From: Actinomycetota bacterium
GTDB taxonomy: Bacteria > Actinomycetota > Thermoleophilia > Solirubrobacterales > 70-9
Direction of reading: 5' to 3'
DNA: 64,000 nucleotides
Assembly (NCBI GenBank): GCA_018268675.1
Contig: JAFDWB010000041.1
Span: 28,793-92,792, forward strand
Part shown: positions 24,049 to 33,060 of the stretch, one piece after another
How positions within the stretch are numbered: the first letter of the stretch is position 1
Layout of the letters: the number at the start of each line of letters is the position of its first letter
The notes under the pieces: generated by a model
Told to the model about the DNA's origin: nothing
What the model saw: only the letters and a program-made list of their open reading frames with translations
Databases searched by the model: none
Made by a program: the position numbers and the translations under genes

Positions 24049-25206
24049 GTGGAGGCATCGCTCAACCCCGAACTGACCGAGCTCTCGCTCGAGAGGCTGC
24101 GCCTGCGCCGCAGCGCCAAGTGGCGGTTCTACGACCCCGACGTCCTCCCCGCCTTCGTCGCCGAGATGGACTTCCCGCTGGCGCCGGCGGTGAAGATCGC
24201 GCTTGCCGAGGCGGTCGAGCTCGACGACACCGGTTACGGGTATCCGCAGGCACTCGGCCTTGGCGAGGCGTTCGCCGACTTCGCCCGGGCGCGGCTCGGC
24301 TGGGAGGTCGACCCGACGGGCGTCTCCCCCGCCCCCGACGTGGTCGGCGCGATCACGTCGCTGCTTCGCGTGCTGGCCGAACCGGGTGACCGGATCGTCA
24401 TCAACACGCCCGTCTACCACCCGTTCTTCGCGATCATCGAGGAGCTCGGCTGCGAGCTTGCCGAAGCGCCGCTGGTCGAGGGCCAGCTCGACGTCGACGC
24501 GGTCGCCGCCGAGTTCCGCCGCGGCGCCGTCGCGCTGATCCTCTGCAGCCCGCACAACCCGACCGGCACGCTGCCGACCGAGTCCCAGCAGCGCGCCCTC
24601 GCCGCCGCCGCGGCCGAGCACGGCGCCTGGGTGCTGAGCGACGAGATCCACTCGCCGTTGGCGCTCCCCGGCGCCCGCCACGTGCCTTTCCTCTCGCTCT
24701 CCGAGGAGGCGCGAGCACACGGAATCGCGCTGGTCTCGGCCTCGAAGGCGTTCAACCTGGCGGGTCTCGGCTGCGCCCAGATCGTCACCGCGTCCGAGCC
24801 CGCCGCCGAGGTCGTCGCCCGGCTCCCCTTCGCCGCCACCCACGCCGGCCACTTCGGCGCGATCGCGACCGTCGCCGCCTACCGCGACGGCGCCCCGTGG
24901 CTCGACGACGTGATCGCGGTGATCGACCACAACCGGGCGCTGCTTGCCGACCTGCTCGCGGCCGAGCTCCCCGAGGTCGGCTACACGGCGCCGCGGGCGG
25001 GGTACCTCGCCTGGCTCGACCTGCGCGCGCTGGAGCTCGGCGAGGACCCGAGCGAGGCGCTGCTCGAGCGCGGGCGCGTCGCCCTCAACGCCGGCCCCAC
25101 CTTCGGTCCCCAAGGGGTCGGCCACGCGCGGCTGAACATCGGCACTTCCCCGGCGCTGGTCGAGGAGGCGGTGCGGCGGATCGGGAAGGCGGTGGGACGT
25201 GGCTGA
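24049..25206 (+). CDS. PatB/MalY-type PLP-dependent C-S lyase or aminotransferase
   Basis: A 385-aa fold-type I PLP enzyme of the MalY/PatB group (cystathionine beta-lyase-like). Visible features are KWRFYDPDVLPAFVAEMDFP at the start (typical for the group), ILCSPHNPTGT with the PLP-contacting Asn, WVLSDEIHSPL with the conserved Asp, and the Schiff-base lysine in SASKAFNLAGLGCAQ (about 236). It probably releases thiol, pyruvate and ammonia from sulfur amino acids, although aminotransferase activity is possible. GTG 24049 has AAAGAG 9 nt upstream; TTG 24040 is an alternative. The next gene overlaps it by 8 bp, forming an operon with the amidohydrolase and DUF488 genes. Confidence 0.82.
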   Translation: MEASLNPELTELSLERLRLRRSAKWRFYDPDVLPAFVAEMDFPLAPAVKIALAEAVELDDTGYGYPQALGLGEAFADFARARLGWEVDPTGVSPAPDVVGAITSLLRVLAEPGDRIVINTPVYHPFFAIIEELGCELAEAPLVEGQLDVDAVAAEFRRGAVALILCSPHNPTGTLPTESQQRALAAAAAEHGAWVLSDEIHSPLALPGARHVPFLSLSEEARAHGIALVSASKAFNLAGLGCAQIVTASEPAAEVVARLPFAATHAGHFGAIATVAAYRDGAPWLDDVIAVIDHNRALLADLLAAELPEVGYTAPRAGYLAWLDLRALELGEDPSEALLERGRVALNAGPTFGPQGVGHARLNIGTSPALVEEAVRRIGKAVGRG

Positions 25207-26356
25207 GGCGACCGAGGAGACGGTGGCTGAGTTCGAGGTCGAGCCGATCGAGGAGGAGGCGCGGCGCTGGCTCGACGCGGTCGAAGCCGAGACCGGCCCG
25301 CTGGCGCTCTTCGACACCCACACGCACTTCGGCCGCCACGACCCCGACGAATTCCGCCAGGAGCCCGAGCAGCTGATCGCGACGATGGAGTACGCGGGGG
25401 CGCGGGCGATCACCTTCCCGATGCACGAGCCCGACGGCTACCGGGCCGCCAACGACGAGGCGCGGGAGATCGAGGCGCGCACCGGCGGGCGGGTCGTCCA
25501 CTTCTGCCGCGTGAACCCGCACGACGGGGCGCTCGCCGAAGCCGAGCGCTGCCTCGACCTCGGCGCCCACGGGATCAAGCTCCACCCGCGGGCCGAGCAG
25601 TTCGCGATGAGCGAGACCGCGGTCGAGGACCTGACGCGGCTCGCGGAGGCGCGCGGCGTGCCGATCCTGATCCACGCCGGGCGGGGCATCCCGGCGCTCG
25701 GGCACGACACGGTGGCGCTGGCGGAGCGCTACCCCGGCACGCGCTTCATCCTCGCCCACGCCGCCGTCTCCGACCTCGCCTGGCTCTGGCGGCTGATGCC
25801 CGAGCACCCGAACCTCTTCGTCGACACCTCCTGGTGGAACCCGGCCGACTTCGTCGCCCTCTACAGCCTGGTGCCCCCGGGCCAGATCCTCTGGGCGAGC
25901 GACAACCCCTACGGGCAGCCGCTCAGCGCCGCCGCCTTCCAGCTGCGCTACGCGCTCCTGGTGGGGCTGGGCGGGGACGCGATCCGGGCGATCGCGGGCG
26001 GCCAGATCGAGCGCATCCTGGCCGGCGAGGAGCCGCTCGACCTCGGTCCGCCGGCCGGCCCGCCCGGGCCCCAGGACCCCGGCATGGAGCGCGTCGTGTC
26101 CCACCTGACGGCGTCGGTCGGGCGGGCGATGGCCGCGGGCGATCCGGAGGAGTCGATCGCCCTCGCCCGCCTCGCCTGCGACCTCGACGGGCCGCACGCG
26201 CCCACCTGCCGGGCGATCCTCCACCTGCTCGACCTCGCCGACCGCCACGCCGGCCCGCCGCCGCCCGGCCGCGGCTTCCCCCGCGCCGCCCATTTCGTGA
26301 TCTCGGCGCTGGCGCTGGCGCGGACCCCGGGGATCGCGCTACCTTCGGAGATCTGA
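25199..26356 (+). CDS. Amidohydrolase-family metal-dependent hydrolase
   Basis: A 385-aa protein of the amidohydrolase 2/TIM-barrel class (COG2159-like). The metal-site pattern is visible: FDTHTHFG (HxH, about residue 41), HGIKLHPRA and ILIHAGRG, FILAHAAVSDL, and the terminal Asp in ILWASDNPYG (about 238). Such enzymes are decarboxylases or hydrolases; the substrate is unknown. About 110 extra C-terminal residues, including a Pro-rich linker (GPPAGPPGPQDPG) and a helical domain, follow the barrel. The GTG start overlaps the preceding gene by 8 bp; its TGA overlaps the CTG that appears to start the DUF488 gene. Confidence 0.8.
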   Translation: MAEATEETVAEFEVEPIEEEARRWLDAVEAETGPLALFDTHTHFGRHDPDEFRQEPEQLIATMEYAGARAITFPMHEPDGYRAANDEAREIEARTGGRVVHFCRVNPHDGALAEAERCLDLGAHGIKLHPRAEQFAMSETAVEDLTRLAEARGVPILIHAGRGIPALGHDTVALAERYPGTRFILAHAAVSDLAWLWRLMPEHPNLFVDTSWWNPADFVALYSLVPPGQILWASDNPYGQPLSAAAFQLRYALLVGLGGDAIRAIAGGQIERILAGEEPLDLGPPAGPPGPQDPGMERVVSHLTASVGRAMAAGDPEESIALARLACDLDGPHAPTCRAILHLLDLADRHAGPPPPGRGFPRAAHFVISALALARTPGIALPSEI

Positions 26357-26832
26357 AAGAAATCGCGACGATCGGCGTCTACGGCGCCGACCTGGATGGC
26401 TTCCTGGCGGCGCTGCGCGGGGCGAGAGTGAACCTGCTCCTCGACGTGCGCCAGCGGCGCGGCGTGCGCGGGGCGCGGTACGCGTGGGCGAACGCGGCGC
26501 GGCTCGAGGCGGCGCTCCGCGAGGCGGGGATCCGGTACCAGCACCTGCCCGAGCTGGCGCCGACGACGGCGATGCGCGAGCTCCAGTACGAGGCCGACGC
26601 GGCGCGGGGCGAGGGCAAGCGCTCGCGCACGGTCCTCGCCCCGGCCTATGTGGAGCGCTACACCGAGGAGGTCCTCGACCGCGTCGACCTCGAGCCGATC
26701 GTCCGCTTCGTCGGCCGCTCGACCGCGGCGCTCTTCTGCGTCGAGCGCGACGCGGCGGCCTGCCACCGCTCGCTGATCGCGGCCCGCCTCGGCCGCGAAT
26801 ACGGGGCGCGGATCGTCAACCTGCGGCCCTGA
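26353..26832 (+). CDS. DUF488 family protein, apparent CTG start
   Basis: A product of about 159 aa resembling DUF488: IATIGVYGADLDGFLAALRG, LLLDVRQRRGVRGARY, YQHLPELAPT, and a C-terminal CVERDAAACHRSLIAARL with the conserved Cys/His. The family is widespread and functionally uncharacterised. No ATG, GTG or TTG precedes the conserved N-terminus in this frame. The only plausible initiator is a CTG at 26353 that overlaps the upstream stop as CTGA, just as ATGA couples many pairs here; GGAG lies immediately upstream. The first canonical codon (the GTG of ARVNLL) would delete the first strand and helix. Confidence 0.75.
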   Translation: MKEIATIGVYGADLDGFLAALRGARVNLLLDVRQRRGVRGARYAWANAARLEAALREAGIRYQHLPELAPTTAMRELQYEADAARGEGKRSRTVLAPAYVERYTEEVLDRVDLEPIVRFVGRSTAALFCVERDAAACHRSLIAARLGREYGARIVNLRP

Positions 26833-26857
26833 GCGCGCCTGGCCTACGCTGAGCGGC

Positions 26858-27289
26858 GTGAGCGAGGACCCGTTCGGCCTGCAGCGCTTCGTCGCCGCCC
26901 AGGAAGACGCGGCGATCTACGCCCGCGCGCTCGCCGAGCTGCGGGCGGGGCGCAAGCAGGGCCACTGGATCTGGTTCGTCTTCCCCCAGATCGCCGGCCT
27001 CGGCTCGAGCCCGATGTCGGAGGCCTACGCGATCCGCTCCCTCGCCGAGGCACGCGCCTACCTCGACCACCCCGTGCTCGGCCCCCGCCTGCGCGAGTGC
27101 GCCGAGGCACTCCTCGCCACCGACCCGTCCCAGAGCGCCGAGCAGATCCTCGGCGGCATCGACGCCCTGAAGCTCCGCTCCTCGATGACGTTGTTCGCCC
27201 GCGCCGCCCCGGAGGAGGCCCTGTTCCCCGCGGTCCTCGACCGGTTCTTCGGCGGCGAAGAGGACCACGAGACGGATCGGCGCCTGTAG
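26858..27289 (+). CDS. DUF1810 family protein
   Basis: A 143-aa cytoplasmic protein with the DUF1810 signature: DPFGLQRFVAAQEDAAIYA, ELRAGRKQGHWIWFVFPQI, SEAYAIRSLAEARAYLDHPV, LGPRLRECAEALL and MTLFARAAPE near the end. The fold is known to be all-helical; no activity is established. The GTG start at 26858 is preceded by TACGCT with a 7-nt gap, indicating a leaderless message despite being 25 bp downstream of the DUF488 stop, so it may have its own promoter. Confidence 0.88.
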   Translation: MSEDPFGLQRFVAAQEDAAIYARALAELRAGRKQGHWIWFVFPQIAGLGSSPMSEAYAIRSLAEARAYLDHPVLGPRLRECAEALLATDPSQSAEQILGGIDALKLRSSMTLFARAAPEEALFPAVLDRFFGGEEDHETDRRL

Positions 27290-27329
27290 CCGGACGGCGG
27301 GGCCGGCTCGACCCGCCCCGAGCCTCCAT

Positions 27330-27364
27330 CCGACGCTTGTCCTCGATACGAAGACAAGCGTCGG
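27330..27364. repeat. Intergenic palindrome B2
   Basis: Perfect 12-bp arms CCGACGCTTGTC (27330-27341) and complement (27353-27364), with the same 11-nt loop CTCGATACGAA as B1 8 kb away. It lies between the convergent DUF1810 and NlpC/P60-like genes. Confidence 0.85.
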
Positions 27365-27379
27365 GGGTGCTGCGAAGGG

Positions 27380-28009
27380 TCAGTAGCCGGCGGGGTGACG
27401 GGCGACGAAGCCGGCCGTCGAGACCATTTCGGGGTGCCAGCGGGGGCCGGTGCCGCTGGCGTCGCCGACGGTGTCCCAGCGGAGGCCGTCGATGACGGCG
27501 AAGGCGTGGCCCGCGTTGGCGTAGATCGTGATCCAGCGGCCTTTGCCGGGGACGCCCCAGTTCATCATTTCGCCCGAGTCCATCGGGGTGGTGATGAAGC
27601 CCGCGCCGTGGAGGGCGTAGCTGACGGCGCCCGAGCAGTCATAGCCGGGGCTCCACCAGCGGGCGTGGCCGCCGCCCCAGACGTAAGGCAGGGTGTGAAT
27701 CCGGTTGGCCGCGGCGATCGCCGCCTTGACCGCGGGCGGCGCGCTTTCCGGCGGCGCCGCGACACCGTAGAGGAGTTCGGCGGGCGTGATCGGCAGGCAG
27801 CTCCGCACCCCTTCCGGGCTGGTGGTGCATTCGGTCGAGCCAGGCGTCGGCGTCGACGAGGTGACCGGCGCACCGGCGTTCGCCGTGATGCTGACCGGCG
27901 TCACGCCGCCTTGGCCCGCCGGCGCGCTCGCCGGGAAGGCGACCGCGACGATCACCCCGATCGCCAACGCCAGACGTGCTTTCCAGCCCACTCCGTGGGA
28001 CAACCGCAA
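27380..28009 (-). CDS. Secreted NlpC/P60-like cell-wall hydrolase
   Basis: A 209-aa exported protein. The signal peptide (LALAIGVIVAVAFPASAPAG) is followed by a variable linker and a papain-like domain with the catalytic Cys in GYDCSGAVSYALHGAG (about 125) and the His in NAGHAFAVIDGLRWD (about 168), as in NlpC/P60 peptidoglycan peptidases. The TTG start at 28009 has AAAGGAGA at a good distance. The leader carries a c-di-AMP riboswitch, which in actinobacteria usually controls cell-wall hydrolases, so the hydrolase should be shut off when c-di-AMP is high. Confidence 0.85.
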   Translation of the reverse strand: MRLSHGVGWKARLALAIGVIVAVAFPASAPAGQGGVTPVSITANAGAPVTSSTPTPGSTECTTSPEGVRSCLPITPAELLYGVAAPPESAPPAVKAAIAAANRIHTLPYVWGGGHARWWSPGYDCSGAVSYALHGAGFITTPMDSGEMMNWGVPGKGRWITIYANAGHAFAVIDGLRWDTVGDASGTGPRWHPEMVSTAGFVARHPAGY

Positions 28010-28023
28010 AACCGATCTCCTTT

Positions 28024-28142
28024 GTCGGCCTGCGGGGTTAGCTGTCGGGCTGGCGCTGAAGGAGCCTGCGCTCCCACCAGAGGTGGGTTCGCCCCAAAAT
28101 CGGTTCCCCCGCTCCGAGGTTTTTCGGCCCCCGGATTCGGCT
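28024..28142 (-). ncRNA. Cyclic di-AMP (ydaO/yuaA) riboswitch
   Basis: Reading the minus strand from 28142, the leader contains conserved blocks of this class in order: CCGAATCC, CGGAGCGGGGGAACCG, TTTTGGGGCGAA, a variable hairpin (CCACCTCTGGTGG), GGAGC...GCTCC, and finally CCGACAGCTAACCCCGCAGGC close to the ribosome site. The order and spacing fit the ydaO-yuaA motif as known from Bacillus and Streptomyces. It lies 15-130 nt upstream of a secreted NlpC/P60-like gene, the classic actinobacterial context. Boundaries are approximate. Confidence 0.85.
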
Positions 28143-28248
28143 TACCGGTTCTTGATGGCGGTGGAGTGTAGCGACTGAAATGGCGGAAGAGCGAAATATG
28201 TTTCCCGCTGCTTGCGGGGAAAGACCGCCGCGCCGCCCCCGACCGGAG

Positions 28249-28782
<534 letters not shown>

Positions 28783-28865
28783 CCGTCGATCCTCCCGCGC
28801 TTGCTTTCATAGTCAAACGCGGGCGGCGGCCGAAACGTGAGATCGGCGCCGCCTAGGATGGGGGC

Positions 28866-29462
28866 GTGGCCCAACCGGACCTGCCGACCACGCAGCCGAG
28901 CCCGGCGCGAGCTCCCACGCCGGAGCCCGCCGGGAGCGCCCGCGTACCGGGCCCCACGGTGGCGCTCCGCCCGCCGCAGGCCGGCGACCGCGACGCGTTC
29001 ATCGCTGCGATGCGGGCGAGCGCCGATCTCCACCGTCCCTGGCTGACGCCGCCGGTGACCGCGCTCGAGTTCGACGCCTGGCTCCGGCGCGCCGCCCGCC
29101 CCGACTTCGACGCCAGCCTCGCGATCCGCCCCGAGGACGGCGCGATCGTCGGCTACTTCAACCTCAGCCAGATCGTCCGCGGGCCGCTGCAGAGCGCCTT
29201 CCTCGGCTACGGCGGGGTCGCCGAGTGGAGCGGCGCCGGCTACATGACGGCGGCCCTGCGGCTGGTCCTCGAGCGGGCCTTCACCGACCTCGCCCTGCAC
29301 CGGGTCGAAGCGAACATCCAGCCCGGCAACGCGCCCTCGATCGCCCTGGTCGAGCGCTGCGGCTTCGTCCGCGAGGGCTTCTCCGAGCGCTATCTGAAGA
29401 TCGGCGGCCACTGGCGCGACCACGCGCGGTTCGCGATCCGGGCCGAACAGTGGCGGCGATGA
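28866..29462 (+). CDS. GNAT acetyltransferase, RimJ/RimL type
   Basis: A 198-aa N-acetyltransferase. After a Pro-rich, probably disordered N-terminus (about 30 residues) comes VALRPPQAGDRDAFIAAMR, then YFNLSQIVRG, GYGGVAEWSGAGYMTAALRL (acetyl-CoA-binding region) and HRVEANIQPGNAPSIALVER, typical of enzymes acetylating ribosomal-protein N-termini or antibiotics. The GTG start at 28866 has TAGGAT 6 nt upstream and no ribosome site, so it is probably leaderless. It overlaps the tag gene by 4 bp (ATGA). Confidence 0.88.
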   Translation: MAQPDLPTTQPSPARAPTPEPAGSARVPGPTVALRPPQAGDRDAFIAAMRASADLHRPWLTPPVTALEFDAWLRRAARPDFDASLAIRPEDGAIVGYFNLSQIVRGPLQSAFLGYGGVAEWSGAGYMTAALRLVLERAFTDLALHRVEANIQPGNAPSIALVERCGFVREGFSERYLKIGGHWRDHARFAIRAEQWRR

Positions 29463-30016
29463 CGAAGCCCACCCGCTGCGCCTGGGCGGAATCGGACCCG
29501 CTCATGCGCGCCTACCACGACGTCGAGTGGGGCGTGCCCGAGCGCGACCCGCGGGCGCTCTGGGAGAAGCTGATGCTGGACGGCTTCCAGGCGGGCCTGG
29601 CGTGGATCACGGTGCTGCGCAAGCGTGACGCCTTCCGCGCGGCGTTCGCGGACTTCGAGCCCGAGGCGGTCGCCGCGTTCGGCGCCGACGACGTCGAGCG
29701 GCTGCTCGGCGACGCCGGGATCATCCGCTCGCGGGCGAAGATCGAGGCGACGATCGGCAACGCCCGCGCCTTCCTCGCGATGCGCGACGCGGGCGCGGAC
29801 TTCGGCGAGTTCTGCTGGTCGTTCACGGACGGCGAGCCATTGCGCGGCGACGGCGTCGAGATCCTCGCCAAGACACCGCTGTCCGCGGCGGCGTCGAAGG
29901 AGCTGAAGGCGCGCGGCTTCAAGTTCGTCGGGCCGACGATCGTCCATGCCTGGATGCAGGCGGTCGGGATCGTCAACGACCACAGCGCCGACTGCTTTCG
30001 CCGCGACGAGGTCTAG
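29459..30016 (+). CDS. tag: DNA-3-methyladenine glycosylase I
   Basis: A 185-aa base-excision repair glycosylase that removes 3-methyladenine. The N-terminal TRCAWAESDPLMRAYHDVEWGVP and LMLDGFQAGLAWITVLRKRD are family hallmarks; the zinc-snap pattern (Cys near the N-terminus, His in YHDVEWG, and the C-terminal HSADCF) is complete. The start codon overlaps the stop of the acetyltransferase gene (ATGA), so the pair forms an operon opposite ogt. Confidence 0.93.
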   Translation: MTKPTRCAWAESDPLMRAYHDVEWGVPERDPRALWEKLMLDGFQAGLAWITVLRKRDAFRAAFADFEPEAVAAFGADDVERLLGDAGIIRSRAKIEATIGNARAFLAMRDAGADFGEFCWSFTDGEPLRGDGVEILAKTPLSAAASKELKARGFKFVGPTIVHAWMQAVGIVNDHSADCFRRDEV

Positions 30017-30023
30017 AGGCTTC

Positions 30024-30551
30024 TCAGCCCAGCGGGCGGCGGAAACGGTCCACGGTGGAGACGATGCCGTAGGGCTGCTCGATCCGCGAGGCGCCGTCGG
30101 GGCGCCAGCCTTCGCGTTCGTAGAAGTCGGTGGCGCGGGTGTTGCCGCGGAGGACCCAGAGGATCGCCGCGGTGAAGCCGGCGGCCGCGAGGCGACGGCG
30201 GACCTCGGCCATCAGCAGGCGGCCGACGCCGGCGCGGTGGCGATCGGGATCGACATAGAGGGCGTAGACCTCGCCGAGGCCTCGCGCGTCGTCGTCGCGC
30301 GAGGCGCCGAAGGTCGCGAAGCCCGCGATCGGCCCGTCCTCGCCGTCCGCCCCGGCCTCGACCGCGACCACCGTCGTCGGCGCCGCCCCGTCCGCCTCGA
30401 ACGTGTAGCGCCCGGCGCGGTCACGGGGGTCGAGCCCGGCGAGGAACTCGGCGGGCATCAGCTCCCGGTAGGCCTCCTGCCAGGAACGGACGTGGATGTC
30501 AGCGACGGCGAGCTCCTCCCCGCGCCGCGCCTCGCGCAACTCGATCGGCAT
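30024..30551 (-). CDS. GNAT-family N-acetyltransferase
   Basis: A 175-aa acetyltransferase with the GNAT acetyl-CoA motif: GEVYALYVDPDRHRAGVGRLLMAEVRRRLAAAGFTAAILWVLRGN and then ATDFYEREGWRPDG, the classic end of the fold. Substrate unknown. ATG 30551 was chosen because GAGGAGGATG lies upstream; an earlier start at 30596 would add a charged tail. It converges with tag, 7 bp apart. Confidence 0.87.
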   Translation of the reverse strand: MPIELREARRGEELAVADIHVRSWQEAYRELMPAEFLAGLDPRDRAGRYTFEADGAAPTTVVAVEAGADGEDGPIAGFATFGASRDDDARGLGEVYALYVDPDRHRAGVGRLLMAEVRRRLAAAGFTAAILWVLRGNTRATDFYEREGWRPDGASRIEQPYGIVSTVDRFRRPLG

Positions 30552-30641
30552 CGCCCCATCCTCCTCCCTCCCGCGGTCCGGGGGCGCCGCGCGCACGAGA
30601 ATTGAGGCTGGACTTAGGTCCGGGTCATAGCTTCAAGGGCC

Positions 30642-31271
30642 GTGCGCACGCCCCGCCGTCCCCTGCCACTGGCGCCGCTCCTCGCCGGCGCGCTCGCCCT
30701 CGGCCTGCTCCTCGCCGCGTGCGGCGGCGGCAGCGGCTCCACCGACGCCGCGGTGACGCTGCCGAACGTCCCCGGCGCCGACGCGATCCCGGCCAGGAAC
30801 GCGCCCCCGATCGAGCTCACCAACCAGTACGGGAAGAAGGTCGACCTGGCGAAGTTGAAGGGGCACTCGGTGCTGGTCGCCTTCCTCTACACGCACTGCA
30901 CCGACCTCTGCCCGATCGTCGCCGGCAAGGTGCACACCGCCTACGCGAACCTGGGCAAGGCCGAACGGCCGATCTTCCTCGCCGTCTCCGTCGACCCCGC
31001 CCACGACACCCCGGCGAGCGCCGCCGCCTTCAACCGCCGCCACCGCACCACGGGTGAGATCGAATGGCTGCTCGGCTCCCGCGCCGAACTGGAAAAGGTC
31101 TGGAAGGCGTGGGGCGTGAAGCCTGTGCACAACGCCAACGACCCCGAGGAAATCGAGCACAACGCGGAAATCTTCGCGGTCGACCCCCAGGGGCAGATCC
31201 GGGCCCTCTTCCCGCCGAACTTCAAGCCCGCCAGACTCGCGGCGGGCACCAAGGCCCTGGCGCAGCTGTGA
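30642..31271 (+). CDS. SCO1/SenC-family copper chaperone lipoprotein
   Basis: A 209-aa lipoprotein with signal and lipobox ALGLLLAAC (Cys about 27) followed by a Gly/Ser linker. The thioredoxin-like fold carries the copper-binding pair in FLYTHCTDLCPIV (CxxxC) and the His in HNAEIFAVDPQG. SCO1 proteins deliver copper to the CuA centre of cytochrome c oxidase or act as thiol reductases outside the membrane. TAGCTT lies 8 nt before the GTG start, so it is probably leaderless. A TlpA-like gene overlaps its stop (GTGA), matching the usual Sco-thioredoxin teamwork in oxidase assembly. Confidence 0.9.
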   Translation: MRTPRRPLPLAPLLAGALALGLLLAACGGGSGSTDAAVTLPNVPGADAIPARNAPPIELTNQYGKKVDLAKLKGHSVLVAFLYTHCTDLCPIVAGKVHTAYANLGKAERPIFLAVSVDPAHDTPASAAAFNRRHRTTGEIEWLLGSRAELEKVWKAWGVKPVHNANDPEEIEHNAEIFAVDPQGQIRALFPPNFKPARLAAGTKALAQL

Positions 31272-31786
31272 GGCGCGCCTGGCGGGCCGCGCCGCGCGCC
31301 CGCTGGGCGGCGCTGGCCGCACTCGTCGTCGCCGCCCTCGTCGTCGCCGAGGTGGCGAGCGGCGGCGGCTCGACGGAGAGCGGGCGGGCGGCGCCGCCGC
31401 TGCCGAGCAAGGCGCTGCGGGGGCCCGCGGTGAACCTCGCCGCGTTGCGCGGGAAGCCCGCCCTGGTCGACTTCTTCGCCAGCTGGTGCGGGCCGTGCGC
31501 GGAAGAGGCGCCGACCCTGCGCAGGCTCTCGGCGGCGATGGCCGGGCGGGCGACCGTGGTCGCCGTCGACTGGGACGACGCGGGCGGCCCGGCACGCGCG
31601 TTCGTGCGCCGCAACGCCTGGACCTTCCCGGTGCTCGCCGACACCACCGGGGCGGCCGGCGAAAGCTACGGCCTGGTCGGGCTGCCGACCTCCTTCGTGC
31701 TCGATCCGCAGGGGCGGATCGTAGCCACCTTCCGCGGTCCGCAGAGCGAGGCGAAGCTCCGCCGCGCGCTCCTCGAAGCGGCGTGA
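31268..31786 (+). CDS. TlpA/ResA-like membrane thioredoxin
   Basis: A 172-aa membrane-anchored thioredoxin-fold protein. One hydrophobic segment (about residues 13-30) is followed by a linker and DFFASWCGPCAEEAPTLRRL with the CGPC active site (about 75), then GLVGLPTSFVLDPQGRI with the cis-Pro. It would reduce disulfides or metal-binding cysteines on the outer side, likely for the SCO1 protein encoded just upstream, with which it overlaps as GTGA. Confidence 0.87.
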   Translation: MRRAWRAAPRARWAALAALVVAALVVAEVASGGGSTESGRAAPPLPSKALRGPAVNLAALRGKPALVDFFASWCGPCAEEAPTLRRLSAAMAGRATVVAVDWDDAGGPARAFVRRNAWTFPVLADTTGAAGESYGLVGLPTSFVLDPQGRIVATFRGPQSEAKLRRALLEAA

Positions 31787-31891
31787 GGTCCTGAGTCCCT
31801 GCAAGTACCCCGCCATCGGGGTGGGCGACCGGAACATCGGGCAGGGAGCGTGTTGAAGGGCAAGAGTCTCAACCAACTACGGAAGGACGAC

Positions 31892-33034
31892 ATGACCCAC
31901 GTAGCCAAACGGCCGGTCGCCCTCCGGATGATCGTCGGCGTGGCGGCCCTTGTCGCCGCGTTCCTGGCCATCGCCCCCGCCGCCTCCGCGGCCCGGGACC
32001 CGATCTCCGGCGGTACCACCGACCTGCACCTGAAGAAGGGCTTCCTGAAGAAGCTGACCAACCTCGGCGTCGGACTGGCGGGCGTCGGCACCGGCCAGGT
32101 CAGCGGCGCCAAGATCGGCATGCCGGTCGCGGAAGGGATGTTCGACCCGACCGACGCCCAGGGCCACATCACCAGCCCCGGCGGCTTCCAACTGGTGAGG
32201 GGCTCCCGCTCGGTGGCGGTCACCGACGTCGAAGTGAACACCGTGCACGACACGGTGCGCGCCAACATCTCCGGGGCGAAGATGCTGCTCGGCACCTTCG
32301 GCACGCCGAGCACCGGCCGCGAAGGCTTCGGCGCGCGGGTCAAGGCCGGTCAGCTGACGCTGGTGCAGAAGGCCGCCAACCGGATCTCGAACAAGCTCGG
32401 CCTGCAGGGATCCAAGCGGATCAACGAGCGGGTGATGAGCAACGAGTTCAGCATGACCGTGCCGCAGACCGTGACGATCCTCGGCCAGGGCGAAGCGACG
32501 CTGGAAACGAGCGCCGGGATCGTGAAGAAATTCGGCGAAAAGGAAGTGCAGCCCTCGGGCCTCAACCCGATCGCGCCGGCCAAACAGGTGAAAGGGATGA
32601 CGTTCACCTTCCCGATCACGGGCGGGATCGTGGCGCCGAACGCGAGCTCCGGCTCGGTCACGACCAGCGGCGGGGTGGAAATCCTGAAGAGGGGCAAAAC
32701 CTTGTCGCCGCAGATGAAATTCACCAACGTGATCGTCGACCTCACCCAGAAGACGGCGACGGTCGAAATCGAAATCCAGCCCAACCCGCCCTTCCCGGGC
32801 GCGACCGGCCGGTCCTCGATCGTCGACCTCGTCTTCCCGAGCAACGCGATCTCGACCAACCCGACGACGCGGCAGATCGCGATCAAGGGCGCCGAAGCCA
32901 AGCTCCAGGCCGCGGCCGCCGCGACCCTCAACCAGGTGTTCAACCAGGGCGGCGAAAAAACGCCCCCGACGAGCAGCGAATTCGCCGCCGGCGAACTGTT
33001 CGGCAAGTTCTCCCTGACCCTCCAGGCCCAGTAG
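31892..33034 (+). CDS. Secreted HtaA-like two-repeat protein
   Basis: A 380-aa exported protein. A signal peptide (LRMIVGVAALVAAFLAIAPAASA) is followed by two related beta-rich halves, each with a GG-V/F turn: TSPGGFQLVRGSRSVAVTDVE and TSGGVEILKRGKTLSPQMKF. They recall the HtaA heme-binding domain of Corynebacterium, but heme-ligating Tyr/His residues are not obvious, so the assignment is tentative. ATG 31892 follows GGAAGGA. Glu is encoded mostly by GAA, as in other exported proteins here. It stands alone, with palindrome H downstream. Confidence 0.6.
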   Translation: MTHVAKRPVALRMIVGVAALVAAFLAIAPAASAARDPISGGTTDLHLKKGFLKKLTNLGVGLAGVGTGQVSGAKIGMPVAEGMFDPTDAQGHITSPGGFQLVRGSRSVAVTDVEVNTVHDTVRANISGAKMLLGTFGTPSTGREGFGARVKAGQLTLVQKAANRISNKLGLQGSKRINERVMSNEFSMTVPQTVTILGQGEATLETSAGIVKKFGEKEVQPSGLNPIAPAKQVKGMTFTFPITGGIVAPNASSGSVTTSGGVEILKRGKTLSPQMKFTNVIVDLTQKTATVEIEIQPNPPFPGATGRSSIVDLVFPSNAISTNPTTRQIAIKGAEAKLQAAAAATLNQVFNQGGEKTPPTSSEFAAGELFGKFSLTLQAQ

Positions 33035-33060
33035 GACGGCCGCGGAAGGCCGGCGTCCCG

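Noticed and set aside
31807..31822. Small inverted repeat ACCCCG-CCAT-CGGGGT
   Set aside because: Only 6-bp arms, easily expected by chance at this GC content; not listed as an element.
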